From assembly GCA_947174885.1 (NCBI GenBank), contig CAMWKO010000006.1, positions 47,210 through 111,209 of the forward strand: a stretch of DNA of 64,000 bases. Direction: 5' to 3'. How positions within the stretch are numbered: position 1 is the first letter of the stretch; every line of letters starts with the position of its first letter. The position numbers and the translations under genes were made by a program. Below, piece by piece: positions 9,841 to 20,792 of the stretch. The notes beneath the pieces are model-generated. The model was not told where the DNA came from, searched no databases, and was given only the letters and a program-made list of their open reading frames with translations. This stretch comes from an uncultured Clostridia bacterium (lineage in GTDB: Bacteria > Bacillota > Clostridia > Lachnospirales > Lachnospiraceae).

Positions 9841-11190
9841 ATGCAGGAACGAAATAAATTAGGCGAATTAAAAGAATCCAAGCTCCTTATGCAATTTGCT
9901 ATTCCAAGTATTATTTCAATGCTTGTTATGGCTTTATATAATATTGTTGATCAGTTCTTTATCGGGAGAAAAATCGGTGAATTAGGCAATGCAGCTACAA
10001 ATATTGTTTTCCCACTCAGCACCTCGTGTATTGCTTTAGCTTTACTCTGTGGTATTGGCGGTGCAGCTGCCTTTAATATTACACTTGGCAGGAATGATAA
10101 AAACAAATCCATGTACTATGTCGGCAACGCATTATCACTTATGGCTATTAGCGGTGCCGTATTACTTTCTTTTGTTGAAATATTTTTACCTCAGATGCTG
10201 AATATTTTCGGCTGTCCGGCAGATGTATATGGATATGCAGTGGAATATACCCGTATAGTTGCCATAGGCTTTCCGTTTGTTATCATTTCAAGCGGAGGCA
10301 GTAACCTTGTAAGAGCTGACGGCAGTCCCACATATTCTATGCTTTGCAACTTATCCGGTGCTATTGTAAACACAATATTAGATCCGATTTTTATATACGG
10401 CTTTGATATGGATATGTCAGGTGCCGCCCTTGCTACAATTATCGGTCAGATAGTTTCGGCAATAATGGTATTTGCATATCTCATGCGTTTTAAAACTGCC
10501 AAGATTTCTTTAAAACATATCATACCCAAATTTGAATATGTTAAAAAAATTGCTTCTCTTGGTGCTACTCCATGCTTTAACCAGCTTGCAATGATGATTG
10601 TCCAGATAGTCCTTAACAAATCCCTGACCTACTATGGTGCTAAAAGCAGCTATGGTGAATCAGTACCGCTTGCCTGTGCAGGTATTATTTCAAAAGTAAA
10701 TCAGGTATACTTTTCCTTTATTATAGGTCTGGCACAAGGTACACAGCCAATTATAAGCTACAACTATGGTGCAAAAAAATATGACAGAGTTAAAACTACA
10801 TATAAATACGCCATATTTACAGGTCTGGCAGTATCCATTATAGCCTTTATGGCTTTTCAGATATTTCCGGAACAGATTACCTCCATATTTGGAGACGGCA
10901 GTGATGAATATTACAGATTTGCTATAAGCTATTTCAGAATATATCTTTTTGGTACGTTTATAAACTGTATACAACCTCTGACCTCTAACTTTTTTACAGC
11001 TATAGAAAAGCCAAAGAGAGGTATTTTCCTATCTCTCACCAGACAGATTATATTCCTGCTGCCACTTATTATAATTTTCCCATTATTCATGGGTATCGAT
11101 GGTATAATGTATTCAGGTCCTGTAGCAGATATTACCGCCGCTTCTATTTCAGTAGTTATGTTTATGAAAGAAAGGAAAAAGCTTTGCTAG
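9841..11190 (+). CDS. MATE family efflux transporter
   Basis: 12-TM pattern; 'ALYNIVDQFFIGRKIGELGNAA', 'PIISYNYGAKKYDRVK'. Confidence 0.93.
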   Translation: MQERNKLGELKESKLLMQFAIPSIISMLVMALYNIVDQFFIGRKIGELGNAATNIVFPLSTSCIALALLCGIGGAAAFNITLGRNDKNKSMYYVGNALSLMAISGAVLLSFVEIFLPQMLNIFGCPADVYGYAVEYTRIVAIGFPFVIISSGGSNLVRADGSPTYSMLCNLSGAIVNTILDPIFIYGFDMDMSGAALATIIGQIVSAIMVFAYLMRFKTAKISLKHIIPKFEYVKKIASLGATPCFNQLAMMIVQIVLNKSLTYYGAKSSYGESVPLACAGIISKVNQVYFSFIIGLAQGTQPIISYNYGAKKYDRVKTTYKYAIFTGLAVSIIAFMAFQIFPEQITSIFGDGSDEYYRFAISYFRIYLFGTFINCIQPLTSNFFTAIEKPKRGIFLSLTRQIIFLLPLIIIFPLFMGIDGIMYSGPVADITAASISVVMFMKERKKLC

Positions 11191-11201
11191 TGTAATGTAC
11201 A

Positions 11202-13994
11202 CTAGTCCCTGCCTAATCGTATCCTTTCCAGATATTCCCTGAATTCCTTATCCAGGCTGTCAAACAGATATGACTTTCCACCACTTCTTTTTGCACAAAA
11301 TTCTTCTTTCGCAGCCTGTAAGGAATTCTCTATTTCTTTCTTCAGTTCTCTGGAGGATAACAGCAGGCAGCCTGCTCCACGTATTATTATCTGCTCCATT
11401 CCGTCAGAGGTTGCTACTGTAATCTTATATTTTTTGGCATTGTCATGGGCAAACTTTTCTATATATGCGTCCGCAGTCTGACTCTCCTTTGTATAAACCA
11501 CATATATATTATGATATCTGTTCATGCTTCCGGTATTCCCCTGAACTTTATATGCATCAAACACTACCATAAGCCTGCATTTTTTAATCCCCTGATAGTT
11601 GCATAAAATATCCATAAGCTTATCTCTTGCTGCATCAATATTCATCTTTGCCAGTTCACTTAATTCCTCCCATGCAAATATAACATTATAACCGTCTACC
11701 AATAAATATTCCTCTGTTTTGACGTTTTCCTTTCCATACTTTCTTTCATTGTTTCTGTTATTATACTTATTGTCAATAAATCTGTTTCCAAAAGAATTAC
11801 CTGCTCCCACAGAATTATTGCTTTTCAAATTGTCCGCATAATTATTTGTTATATAATCTGTATTTTCCTGATTATATTTTCTGGATTTTTGTTTACCATA
11901 TGTTCTTTCAAAAATTGCTTCCAGTTCTCTATCTAATATTCCATAATCATTAGCCTTATCATATGAATTTAAACTTCCTCCTTTATATTCTTTTAAATTA
12001 CTGCCAATATTTATATGCCCGTTAATTGGAGTATTTATAATTTCACCTTCTGAAGCCGCCTCATAGCTGTTAATTTGTATAAAATCTTCTACTTTATCAT
12101 AGCTTACCACATATCCTGCTCCATTGACACAGAATATGGAATGCGGTGTATTTTCTATATCAGCTAAAGCGTCATATCCTATCCTTTCTACTACCTCGGA
12201 TTGATTATGACACTCCTTATATCCGCATACGCTGACATTAATTCTTCCCTTTCCCTTAGAATATGCTGCAAGCTCCATAGGATAATTCATCATGGTTTCT
12301 ACCGGTGCTATACCTGTAATAATTGTACTTTCCTTATCTATCACAGGAGGCTCAAACCTTGCACTAAGCCTTTCCAAATCCGTCATAGCCCTGCCTGTAT
12401 ATTCGCTTGGAATTTCAAGCACAAAATCATACACAGGCTCCAACAGAATACTGTTTGCCTTCATCAATCCCTGTCTTATTGCTCTATATGTTGCCTGTCT
12501 GAAATCACCGCCCTCTGTATGCTTTTTGTGTGCTTTACCACCTATAATTACAATTTCTGCATCTGTCAGCTCACTGCCCGTCAATACTCCCTTATGTGAT
12601 TTTTCTTTAATATGTGTAGCTATAAGTTTTTGCCAGTTTATAGCTAATCTGTCAACACTCACCTCTGAAGATACCTTTATACCGCTTCCCCTCTCAAGTG
12701 GTTTTATCATTAAATGTACCTCTGCATAATGTCTTAACGGCTCATAATGACCTACACCTGTAACACTCTCTGAAATTGTTTCCTTATATACGATATTCCC
12801 CTTTCCAAACTCCAACTCTATATCAAATCTTTCCCTGATTATACTCTTTAATATTTCTGTCTGAATCTGCCCCATCAGTTTTATTTCTATTTCCTTTAAT
12901 GTATCATTCCAGCCTATTTCAAGCGAAGGGTCTTCTTCATTTAATATCTTAATTGTGTTATATACCTTTAGTGTATCCGCACCCTCCGGTAATTCTACCT
13001 TATAGCTAAGTACCGGCTCAATATCCATGGATGTATCTGACTTTTCTTTTCCGATGCCCATTCCGGCATATGATTTACTCAGTCCGGTAACTGCTACTAC
13101 CATACCGGCTTTTGCTTCATTAACCATTACATATTTTGTACCTGAATATATTCTTATCTGATTAATCTTTTCACTCATATCCTCGCTAAAGTCTATTACT
13201 TCTTTAGCCTTTAGGCTTCCACCTGTTATCTTTATGTGTGTAAGACGGTTTCCCTGCTCATCACCTGATATTTTAAACACTTTACCTGATAATTCTTTTT
13301 CTCTTTCTATAGATGTATACTTTTCAATTCCCTCTAAAAGCTTGTCCACCCCTGACAGTTTAAGTGCCGAGCCAAAATAACAGGGGATTATTTTTCCTGA
13401 TTTGATTACTTCCGATATCTCTTTATCTGATATTTCTTCCTCTGCAAAATATTTTTCCATTAAAGCTTCTTCGCATCCGGCAATATTTTCAAAAAACAGA
13501 CTGTCGGTATCCGTAAAATCTACAAAGCTTCCCTTTAATTTTGTACTTAGCTCCTCTAATATTTCTGCTTTATCCCTATATGTCATATCCATTTTATTTA
13601 CAAAAACAAAAGTAGGAATACTATATTTCAAAAGCAGTCTCCACAATGTAAAGGTATGACTTTGCAGTCTGTCACTGCCGTTTATTACAAGTATGGCATA
13701 ATCCAGAACCTTTAGCGTCCGTTCCATTTCAGCACTGAAATCTGTATGACCAGGTGTATCTAAAAGATACATATTTGTGTCCTTATAGCTGATTAATGCC
13801 TGCTTTGAAAATATAGTTATTCCTCTTTGTTTTTCAAGGGAATGCGTGTCTAAAAACGCATCCCCATGATCTACCCTGCCTACTTTTCTAACACTTCCAC
13901 TTATATATAGCATAGCCTCTGACAATGTGGTCTTTCCTGAATCCACATGAGCCAGAACTCCTATTGTAATATTCTTCTTTTCCATATTATTCAT
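11202..13994 (-). CDS. TetM-like/EF-G-family translation GTPase fused to C-terminal YacP/Rae1-like NYN RNase domain
   Basis: G1 '[10 protein letters not shown]', G3 'DTPGHTDF', G4 'NKMD', EF-G domain III-V; Asn-rich linker; C-terminal '[16 protein letters not shown]...[11 protein letters not shown]...[18 protein letters not shown]...[17 protein letters not shown]'. Confidence 0.9.
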   Translation of the reverse strand: MNNMEKKNITIGVLAHVDSGKTTLSEAMLYISGSVRKVGRVDHGDAFLDTHSLEKQRGITIFSKQALISYKDTNMYLLDTPGHTDFSAEMERTLKVLDYAILVINGSDRLQSHTFTLWRLLLKYSIPTFVFVNKMDMTYRDKAEILEELSTKLKGSFVDFTDTDSLFFENIAGCEEALMEKYFAEEEISDKEISEVIKSGKIIPCYFGSALKLSGVDKLLEGIEKYTSIEREKELSGKVFKISGDEQGNRLTHIKITGGSLKAKEVIDFSEDMSEKINQIRIYSGTKYVMVNEAKAGMVVAVTGLSKSYAGMGIGKEKSDTSMDIEPVLSYKVELPEGADTLKVYNTIKILNEEDPSLEIGWNDTLKEIEIKLMGQIQTEILKSIIRERFDIELEFGKGNIVYKETISESVTGVGHYEPLRHYAEVHLMIKPLERGSGIKVSSEVSVDRLAINWQKLIATHIKEKSHKGVLTGSELTDAEIVIIGGKAHKKHTEGGDFRQATYRAIRQGLMKANSILLEPVYDFVLEIPSEYTGRAMTDLERLSARFEPPVIDKESTIITGIAPVETMMNYPMELAAYSKGKGRINVSVCGYKECHNQSEVVERIGYDALADIENTPHSIFCVNGAGYVVSYDKVEDFIQINSYEAASEGEIINTPINGHINIGSNLKEYKGGSLNSYDKANDYGILDRELEAIFERTYGKQKSRKYNQENTDYITNNYADNLKSNNSVGAGNSFGNRFIDNKYNNRNNERKYGKENVKTEEYLLVDGYNVIFAWEELSELAKMNIDAARDKLMDILCNYQGIKKCRLMVVFDAYKVQGNTGSMNRYHNIYVVYTKESQTADAYIEKFAHDNAKKYKITVATSDGMEQIIIRGAGCLLLSSRELKKEIENSLQAAKEEFCAKRSGGKSYLFDSLDKEFREYLERIRLGRD

Positions 13995-14994
13995 TTGAAA
14001 GAGCTATAAACTCATTAAGTCTGTTAAGTGCTGCCTTACTGTCGATTAATTCTTCCGCAAGCCTCATTCCCTCTGCCAATGAAGCAGCGGCACCTCCTAC
14101 ATAAAGTCCTGCACCGGCATTCATGACCACCGCAGTTCTTCTTGCTCCCTTTTCACCATTTAAAATATTTTTTGTAATTTCGGCATTTTCCTGTGGTGTT
14201 CCGCCAACAAGCTCCTCTTTACTGCATCTATCATATCCAAAATCCTCAGGAGTAATTACATAGGTCTTAAATTCACCATTTTCAAACTCACATACTGTTG
14301 TAGGTGCACTGGCTGAAATTTCGTCCAGACAGTCCTGTCCATAAACTACCATACCCTTTTTTACTCCGAGATTTGACAGAACCTTTGCCAACGGCTCAAC
14401 TAATTCTTCACTAAATACACCCATAACCTGTAAATTTGCCCTCGCCGGATTTGAAAGCGGTCCTAATATGTTAAATACGGTGCGAATCCCAAGTTCTTTT
14501 CTGACAGGCCCAACATATTTCATGGCTGTATGATACTTCTGTGCAAATAAGAAACAGATATTAATCTTCTTAAGCAATTCCTCGCTCTTTTCCGGCTCAA
14601 TATTAATATTTATACCTAATGCTTCTAAGCAGTCCGCTGCACCGCTATTTGAAGAAGCAGCTCTATTACCATGCTTTGCTACAGGCACTCCACCTGCCGA
14701 AATAATCACGGATGAGGTTGTAGATATATTAAAAGAATTGGACTTATCTCCACCAGTACCTACAATTTCAAGTACATCCATATCATGCCTTAAGCCGGTA
14801 CAATGCGAAATCATGCTCTCTGCTGAACCTGTAATCTCATCAATAGTCTCACCCTTGTAAGACAGTAATGAAAGATATGCCGACTTTTGAACATCAGATG
14901 CCTCTCCGGTCATAATTTCATTCATTACGGCTAATGACTCATCATAAGTCAAATCTTTTTTGTTGCTAAGTTTAATAATTGCTTCTTTAATCAT
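13987..14994 (-). CDS. trpD: Anthranilate phosphoribosyltransferase
   Basis: '[22 protein letters not shown]', '[21 protein letters not shown]', '[14 protein letters not shown]'. Confidence 0.92.
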   Translation of the reverse strand: MIKEAIIKLSNKKDLTYDESLAVMNEIMTGEASDVQKSAYLSLLSYKGETIDEITGSAESMISHCTGLRHDMDVLEIVGTGGDKSNSFNISTTSSVIISAGGVPVAKHGNRAASSNSGAADCLEALGININIEPEKSEELLKKINICFLFAQKYHTAMKYVGPVRKELGIRTVFNILGPLSNPARANLQVMGVFSEELVEPLAKVLSNLGVKKGMVVYGQDCLDEISASAPTTVCEFENGEFKTYVITPEDFGYDRCSKEELVGGTPQENAEITKNILNGEKGARRTAVVMNAGAGLYVGGAAASLAEGMRLAEELIDSKAALNRLNEFIALSNE

Positions 14995-15312
14995 TTTTTT
15001 AATCCTTTCATATAAACCTTAAGTAAACCTTAAGCTGATTGCTGTTTTTATTTCCTGCTCTATAAACTTTATCGTGCGGTCAAAATATTTTACCTCTGTC
15101 AACGATTTACTTTTTTTCTCACAGCTTACAGTATAGCACAATTCACTCTATGTAGAAATATAATATTTTTTGATTTTATATTTCTATTTTTGAATTTCCT
15201 TATTTTATATTTTTAGGTTTATCAAATCTTACTACCCTTCGTCAGAATATATATAGAAAAGTTGACTTTTCGTTACAGTTTTTGTATGCTTTTGGTATAA
15301 TATGGGTTATAT

Positions 15313-15349
15313 TATAAAAATAATTACTCCTGGAGTTATTATTTTTATA
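15313..15349. repeat. Near-perfect palindrome upstream of degV-family gene
   Basis: TATAAAAATAATTACTCC / (T)GGAGTTATTATTTTTATA, one mismatch. Confidence 0.7.
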
Positions 15350-15375
15350 CTTAAAATGCCGGAAAGGACTTTATT

Positions 15376-16227
15376 ATGGTTAAAATAATTTCAGACAGTA
15401 CCTGTGATTTGTCAAAAGCTTTGCTTGACAAATATGATATCTCAATACTTCCGCTTCATATTCTGCTGGGCGATGAAGAATATGAGGATGGTGTAAATAT
15501 CACTCCTGATGAGATATATGCCTGGTCAGACAAAAATAAAACCACACCTAAAACCTCTGCCCCCTCTTTGGATGCAGCTGTTTCACTATTCAAACCATTT
15601 ATTGAGCAGGGTAACGAAATAGTATGCTTTTCTATTTCAAGTAAGATGTCCACCTCATGTAATGTTATGAAAATTGCCGCCGAAGAATTAAATGCCCCTG
15701 ATAAAGTTTTTGTAATTGATTCAGCAAACCTGTCTACGGGTATTGGCCTTTTAGTAATAGAAGCTGCCATTATGGCAAAAAACGGAATCAGTGCAAAAGA
15801 AATTGCCGAAAAAACAGAAGCTCTAAAGCCTTATGTACGGGCAAGCTTTGTAGTAGATACTCTCACATATCTTCACCGCGGAGGAAGATGCAGTTCTGTA
15901 GCAGCACTTGCCGGAAGCGTCTTAAAGCTTCATCCCAAAATAGTAGTTGAAGACGGTAAAATGGAAGCTACAAAAAAATATCGTGGTAAAATCGACAGTG
16001 TTATATTATCCTATGCTAAAGATTTAGAGGCTGATTTAAAAAATGCAAAATCGGCCAGAGTATTTATCACGCATTCCGGTTGCGGGGAAGCAATTATAAA
16101 CAGTGTTAAAAATTATTTGAAAGAATTAAATATTTTTAATGAAATACTGGTAACCAGGGCCGGTGGAGTAATTTCCTCACACTGCGGATACGGGACACTG
16201 GGTGTACTGTTTATTACAGAAAAATAG
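15376..16227 (+). CDS. DegV family (fatty-acid binding) protein
   Basis: 'IISDSTCDLSKALLDKYDISILPLHILLGDEEYEDGV'. Confidence 0.95.
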   Translation: MVKIISDSTCDLSKALLDKYDISILPLHILLGDEEYEDGVNITPDEIYAWSDKNKTTPKTSAPSLDAAVSLFKPFIEQGNEIVCFSISSKMSTSCNVMKIAAEELNAPDKVFVIDSANLSTGIGLLVIEAAIMAKNGISAKEIAEKTEALKPYVRASFVVDTLTYLHRGGRCSSVAALAGSVLKLHPKIVVEDGKMEATKKYRGKIDSVILSYAKDLEADLKNAKSARVFITHSGCGEAIINSVKNYLKELNIFNEILVTRAGGVISSHCGYGTLGVLFITEK

Positions 16228-16250
16228 CTTTATCTGTTCTTTACTGCAAC

Positions 16251-16292
16251 GAGCCAAGGTCAATCAATTCTGACCTTGGCTCGCTTATTTTT
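16251..16292 (+). terminator. Rho-independent terminator after degV-family gene
   Basis: GAGCCAAGGTCA-atcaattc-TGACCTTGGCTC followed by gcttattttttt. Confidence 0.9.
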
Positions 16293-17362
16293 TAATTCAT
16301 AATATTCTGCGTATTAGCAATTATTTCATCCTTTGCCAATTCAAAACATTCTAACAGCTTAGGTGAAAATGTACCACACTCTCCTGCATTAATCATTCTG
16401 ATAGCCTCTTCAATACCATATGCATCTTTATAGCAACGCTTACTTATCAATGCATCATATACATCTACTATAGATACAACCTGTGCCCAAATAGGAATTT
16501 CATCTCCCGAAAGCCCATCAGGATATCCTTTACCGTCATATCTCTCATGATGATATCTGCATATATCATAGCAGTAACGATAAAACTCATTTTCCTCCTG
16601 ATTAAACTTTTCAAGTAATTCGCATCCATATATGGTATGCTTTTTCATTTCTTCAAATTCTTCCGGAGTAAATCTGCCCGGCTTTAACAAAATACTATCA
16701 GGAATAGCGATTTTACCAACATCATGCAAGGCACTGGCATTTACAATCAAATCTACCTGTTCCTTTGTAAGCTTATATTCCGGAAAATGCTTTCTTATAT
16801 AGTTGAGCAGTATCTTAGTAAACTCTTTTACTCTTTTTATATGATCTCCTGACTCAAGACTTCTAAATTCTACAACTGAACTAAGTGCGTTTACAAGGAA
16901 ATCATTACTTTTTTCCAGCTTTTCCCTGCTTTCAATTAATTCCCTAGTTCTTTCCTCAAGCTGTCTTTCTACATCTATTCTATGCTCGAACAGCTCGATA
17001 ATATTTGTTGTTCTTCTCATAACAACTCTTGGTGCAAAAGGCTTATATATAATATCTGATGCACCATATTCATATGCTTTCTCATCACTTTCAGCAGTTG
17101 CTTCACCGGTAATCATAATAACAGGGATTATATCTATTAAATCCTTATCATTCATATACTCCAAAACATCTAAACCTGATTTTTTAGGCATCATTAAGTC
17201 TAGGAAAACAAGAGAAAGCTTTTCTTTATTTTCCTCTATTTTGGAAATTGCTTCTTCTCCGTCTACTGCCATAATAATGTTAAACGTTCCTTCAAAAATG
17301 TAGTTCAATATGTCTCTGTTGATTTCAGCATCATCAGCTATTAATACCGTCTTCTTTTCCAT
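16292..17362 (-). CDS. Response regulator REC + HD-GYP phosphodiesterase
   Basis: N-terminal REC 'VLIADDAEINRDIL...LVFLDLMMP'; 'LHDVGKIAIPDSILLKPG', 'YHHERYDGKGYPDGLSGDEIP'. Confidence 0.95.
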   Translation of the reverse strand: MEKKTVLIADDAEINRDILNYIFEGTFNIIMAVDGEEAISKIEENKEKLSLVFLDLMMPKKSGLDVLEYMNDKDLIDIIPVIMITGEATAESDEKAYEYGASDIIYKPFAPRVVMRRTTNIIELFEHRIDVERQLEERTRELIESREKLEKSNDFLVNALSSVVEFRSLESGDHIKRVKEFTKILLNYIRKHFPEYKLTKEQVDLIVNASALHDVGKIAIPDSILLKPGRFTPEEFEEMKKHTIYGCELLEKFNQEENEFYRYCYDICRYHHERYDGKGYPDGLSGDEIPIWAQVVSIVDVYDALISKRCYKDAYGIEEAIRMINAGECGTFSPKLLECFELAKDEIIANTQNIMN

Positions 17363-17681
17363 ATTTCCTCCATATCATTAATATGTATTTTCATCTATTA
17401 TCTGCTATATTTTTAATATTCAACTAACTAATCTATTCATTAATCTTTCTTTATATTCCACCGAGTTAAAAATATTAGCAAGACGTATCCCTGTTACTCT
17501 TCTAAAGTTTAAGATATATTGCTCTCTTCCGAAAATTAAATAAATTCCGGAGACAAGCTCTACTCTTTAAATACTATCAGGCTAAATGCAATTTTCAGTA
17601 TATATGCTTTTGTATTTTTACTAACCAATGTATATCATATGCAGTCATTTAAAAAATGTGAATTTTACATACAAGAAATAT

Positions 17682-18029
17682 TTATAACAACTTAATTGCT
17701 GCTATTGCTTCATCATATGCTTTTTTTACATCTGCCAGAAGAGGCGTAATATCAATATCAGGCTTTCCTCCTCTTAACGCTTCGCATAATATGTCACTGG
17801 TCTTATGAACATTTGTAAGTGAAAGATTAAGTGCAACGCCTTTTAAATTGTGTACATTTCTAAAGGCATCCTCCCATTTTTCCTCTGCTAATGTTTCTTC
17901 AATCAACGTATAATAATTTCCATCAGCAAATTTTAATACATACTTTTCTACTCTTGCATCTGTCATTAAACGAGATATAACCTCCTGATAATTTGCTCCC
18001 ATTTTTTCATAACATTCTTTAATTGTCAT
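17682..18029 (-). CDS. HPt domain protein
   Basis: 'AFRNVHNLKGVALNLSLTNVHKTSDILCEALR'. Confidence 0.85.
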   Translation of the reverse strand: MTIKECYEKMGANYQEVISRLMTDARVEKYVLKFADGNYYTLIEETLAEEKWEDAFRNVHNLKGVALNLSLTNVHKTSDILCEALRGGKPDIDITPLLADVKKAYDEAIAAIKLL

Positions 18030-18392
18030 ATTTGCCTCCTAATGCTTCAATTGGAGGTGAATTCACTTCCAGTTGAAGTACATACTTAAATTTGAAAGCT
18101 TCTTTCAATATTATTTCTCCAAAAGTATACTTTTTAATAACTTCTTCAAAAATTATTTTTATTTTAACATATACTGTCGCTAAATATCAATATAATGATA
18201 CTTAAGTTTTATCATTTTTATATAAATTTTTTCAGAATATTTCATTATAATTTTGAATATAAAATTTTATTTTTTGAATATCTTATTAATATGCAGTTAT
18301 AATAATACCAGATTAACAAACCGTAAATATTAATTTGGGAAAATACCTGCTGTTATCATAATATTAATCTTATGTAAAGGAGTATAAATAAA

Positions 18393-18899
18393 ATGAATAA
18401 GCTAAGAAGAAATGAACTGATAAGCTATATAATTGCAGGAATTTTGGGTGCCGTTTTTCATTTTGTATATGAATTTACGGGAAATAATCCGTTTATAGGT
18501 CTGTTCTTTCCTATAAACGAATCTACCTTTGAACATTTAAAGCTCATATTTTTCCCTATTATAATCGTATCTGTATTTGAATATTACTGTCTGAATGTAC
18601 AATCAGAAAACTATATTGCTACTAAATTTTTATCTGCAATTATCGGAATGATATCTACCATTGTACTTTTCTATACATATATTGGAGTTTACGGAAAAAA
18701 TGTTGATGCCGTAAATATTGCAATTTACTATATTGCAATGGCTATATCATATATATTCAGCTACTTCAGTATCAAAAACAACTGGAGCTTTTATTTTAGT
18801 GAACGTACATATTTTATACTTTTTTGTATAACGACACTACTGTTTATGTACTTTACGGTAAATCCCCCATCAATTCCACTTTTTATTTCACCTGTTTAA
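18393..18899 (+). CDS. DUF6512-like integral membrane protein
   Basis: Multiple TM segments; 'HFVYEFTGNNPFIGLFFPINESTFEHLKLIFFPI'. Confidence 0.65.
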   Translation: MNKLRRNELISYIIAGILGAVFHFVYEFTGNNPFIGLFFPINESTFEHLKLIFFPIIIVSVFEYYCLNVQSENYIATKFLSAIIGMISTIVLFYTYIGVYGKNVDAVNIAIYYIAMAISYIFSYFSIKNNWSFYFSERTYFILFCITTLLFMYFTVNPPSIPLFISPV

Positions 18900-19369
18900 T
18901 TATCTGACCTATAGCTCTCATAAGCTTCTATAAGCTTGTCACCCTTATATCTCAGCTTTAAAGAAAAATAATTATCTGTTTTATTTAAAAGCTCTAAGAA
19001 AATTTTATCTCCCTCCCATAAATTTAAAGATAGAATTTCCTCCTTTGGTATCCATTTCAAAGTGCCCTCATTACATTCTGTCAGTTCTCCGGCAAATTCA
19101 GATACCGTATAGAGATGCATATATTCTACTATATTTCCCTCTGACACAAAGGTTATCAGTCCTCTGTATCTGTATTTTAAAACACTCAGACCTGTTTCCT
19201 CCAGTATTTCCCTTTTCATACATTCCTCCGGTGTTTCACCCGTTTCAAATCTCCCACCAACACCTATCCACTTACCCTCATTTAAATCGTTTTCCTTTTT
19301 ATTTCTATATAGCATAAGATATTTATTATCCTTTTCTATATAACAAAGTGTTGTTAATTCTATCTTCAA
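18896..19369 (-). CDS. NUDIX hydrolase (MutT/8-oxo-dGTPase-like)
   Basis: Nudix box 'GGRFETGETPEECMKREILEETGL'. Confidence 0.92.
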   Translation of the reverse strand: MKIELTTLCYIEKDNKYLMLYRNKKENDLNEGKWIGVGGRFETGETPEECMKREILEETGLSVLKYRYRGLITFVSEGNIVEYMHLYTVSEFAGELTECNEGTLKWIPKEEILSLNLWEGDKIFLELLNKTDNYFSLKLRYKGDKLIEAYESYRSDN

Positions 19370-19391
19370 CGAATTCTCCTTTACCTTGAAA

Positions 19392-20078
19392 TCAGCGTAT
19401 TTTTAATGTTTTAAGATACTTTTTATTTTCATCACTTATTCTTCTGCTTTCAACAGCCTTTTGTATGGACTTATTATGTGTCCATACATCCATAGATGGC
19501 TTTTCAAAATATTTTAGTGAAATATCATATTGTTTTACCAACGCCATGCTAAAATACCATGCTCTTGCCATATTTATATAATAATCCTCTGATTTTATAT
19601 TAAGGATAAGCTTAAGCATCTCTTCCTTAAATTCCTCCTCTAAAAAGTAATTCATAAGAGTAACTATTCCAAATCTTACAGTATATGTTTTATCGCTTTT
19701 TACCCATTTCTCAATTTTTTTATAAACTAAAGGTAAATTTTTCTTAAATATCTTAAAGGACATTAAATCACAGGTCGCCCAGTTATCCACATAAGGTAAA
19801 AACTTTTCCAGATTACAGAAGCATTCTTCTATATCTTTTTTATATATTAATGCCAATAATTCACCATGCAGATTATTTTCTTCATAGTACTTATGTGGTA
19901 ATTCTTCTAAAAAATCCTTTGCATAAGGCTCTTTTGCAACTCTCTTTGCATATGCTCTAAGATTGGGTGTTCTTACTCCTATTATTTTTTCTTTATCTAT
20001 TTCAGGAATCAGCTTTGAATTAAAGTCTCTATACTTTAAATCCTGCATTTCAAATAGTTCATTTACAATGTTTTCCAT
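19392..20078 (-). CDS. DNA alkylation repair protein (AlkD-like HEAT repeat)
   Basis: 'IIGVRTPNLRAYAKRVAKE', 'VDNWATCDLMSFKIF', 'FGIVTLMNYFL'. Confidence 0.92.
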   Translation of the reverse strand: MENIVNELFEMQDLKYRDFNSKLIPEIDKEKIIGVRTPNLRAYAKRVAKEPYAKDFLEELPHKYYEENNLHGELLALIYKKDIEECFCNLEKFLPYVDNWATCDLMSFKIFKKNLPLVYKKIEKWVKSDKTYTVRFGIVTLMNYFLEEEFKEEMLKLILNIKSEDYYINMARAWYFSMALVKQYDISLKYFEKPSMDVWTHNKSIQKAVESRRISDENKKYLKTLKIR

Positions 20079-20232
20079 AAATAATACTTCTCTATCCTTT
20101 ATAAAATGCTTATATGTAATATTTATATCAATTCTATTATTTTATATAATGCTTTATTATGATGCCAATGCTAATCTATATAACATATTTTTATCTTATA
20201 TTTTCAATTTTATTATGATGTCAAAGGCTAAT

Positions 20233-20751
20233 CTATATAACTTCTATTTGACACATTTTCATGGCTGAAAGTGCATTTTTGTGACTTTCTACAGTAACTC
20301 CCGCACAGCAGTCCTCTCTTACAGCTACCAGAACCTCCGGAACAAATGCTTTTATTAGAAGTGCATTTGAAATAACACATATATCCGTGCAAAGTCCTAC
20401 AACCTCAACCTCTCTTAAATCCTGCATTTCCTTTAGATATGCGCCTAACTCCACTGAGCCGAATGTCAGCTTGTCAAAAATTTTCATATCCGGCTTTCTG
20501 GTTTCTTCTATTAATCTGTCAAGCTGCCATCCGTCTGTGTTTCTTATACAATGTGGCACAGGCAGCTTCTTTCCCTCACTTGTATCCATATAATTTTCAA
20601 AATGTGTATCTCTTGTAAATACAACCTCTCCCTCAAACTCTTTTATTCTTTTTGCTACATTTCCCACAATAGCTACAGCTTCACTTGTTCCCAATGCACC
20701 ATCTATAAAATCCTTTTGCATATCTACTACAACTAATACCTTTTTACTCAT
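20233..20751 (-). CDS. Cysteine hydrolase (isochorismatase/nicotinamidase family)
   Basis: 'VLVVVDMQKDFIDGALGTSEA', 'EVVGLCTDICVISNALL'; start chosen at MSKKVL inside the ORF 20233..20772. Confidence 0.9.
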   Translation of the reverse strand: MSKKVLVVVDMQKDFIDGALGTSEAVAIVGNVAKRIKEFEGEVVFTRDTHFENYMDTSEGKKLPVPHCIRNTDGWQLDRLIEETRKPDMKIFDKLTFGSVELGAYLKEMQDLREVEVVGLCTDICVISNALLIKAFVPEVLVAVREDCCAGVTVESHKNALSAMKMCQIEVI

Positions 20752-20792
20752 AATATTTTTCTTTCCTTTCAATATTTTAATTTAGTTAAGCT

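Noticed and set aside
12201-12729. Plus-strand ORFs of 132 and 145 aa
   Set aside because: Antisense to the well-supported GTPase-NYN gene, no family motifs
11202-13994. Calling this a bona fide tetracycline resistance gene (tetM)
   Set aside because: Only family-level similarity; C-terminal NYN fusion and divergence make a resistance phenotype unproven
17363-17681. c-di-GMP riboswitch between HPt and REC-HD-GYP genes
   Set aside because: Checked for GEMM-type conserved elements; none recognised, region looks like non-coding or degenerate sequence
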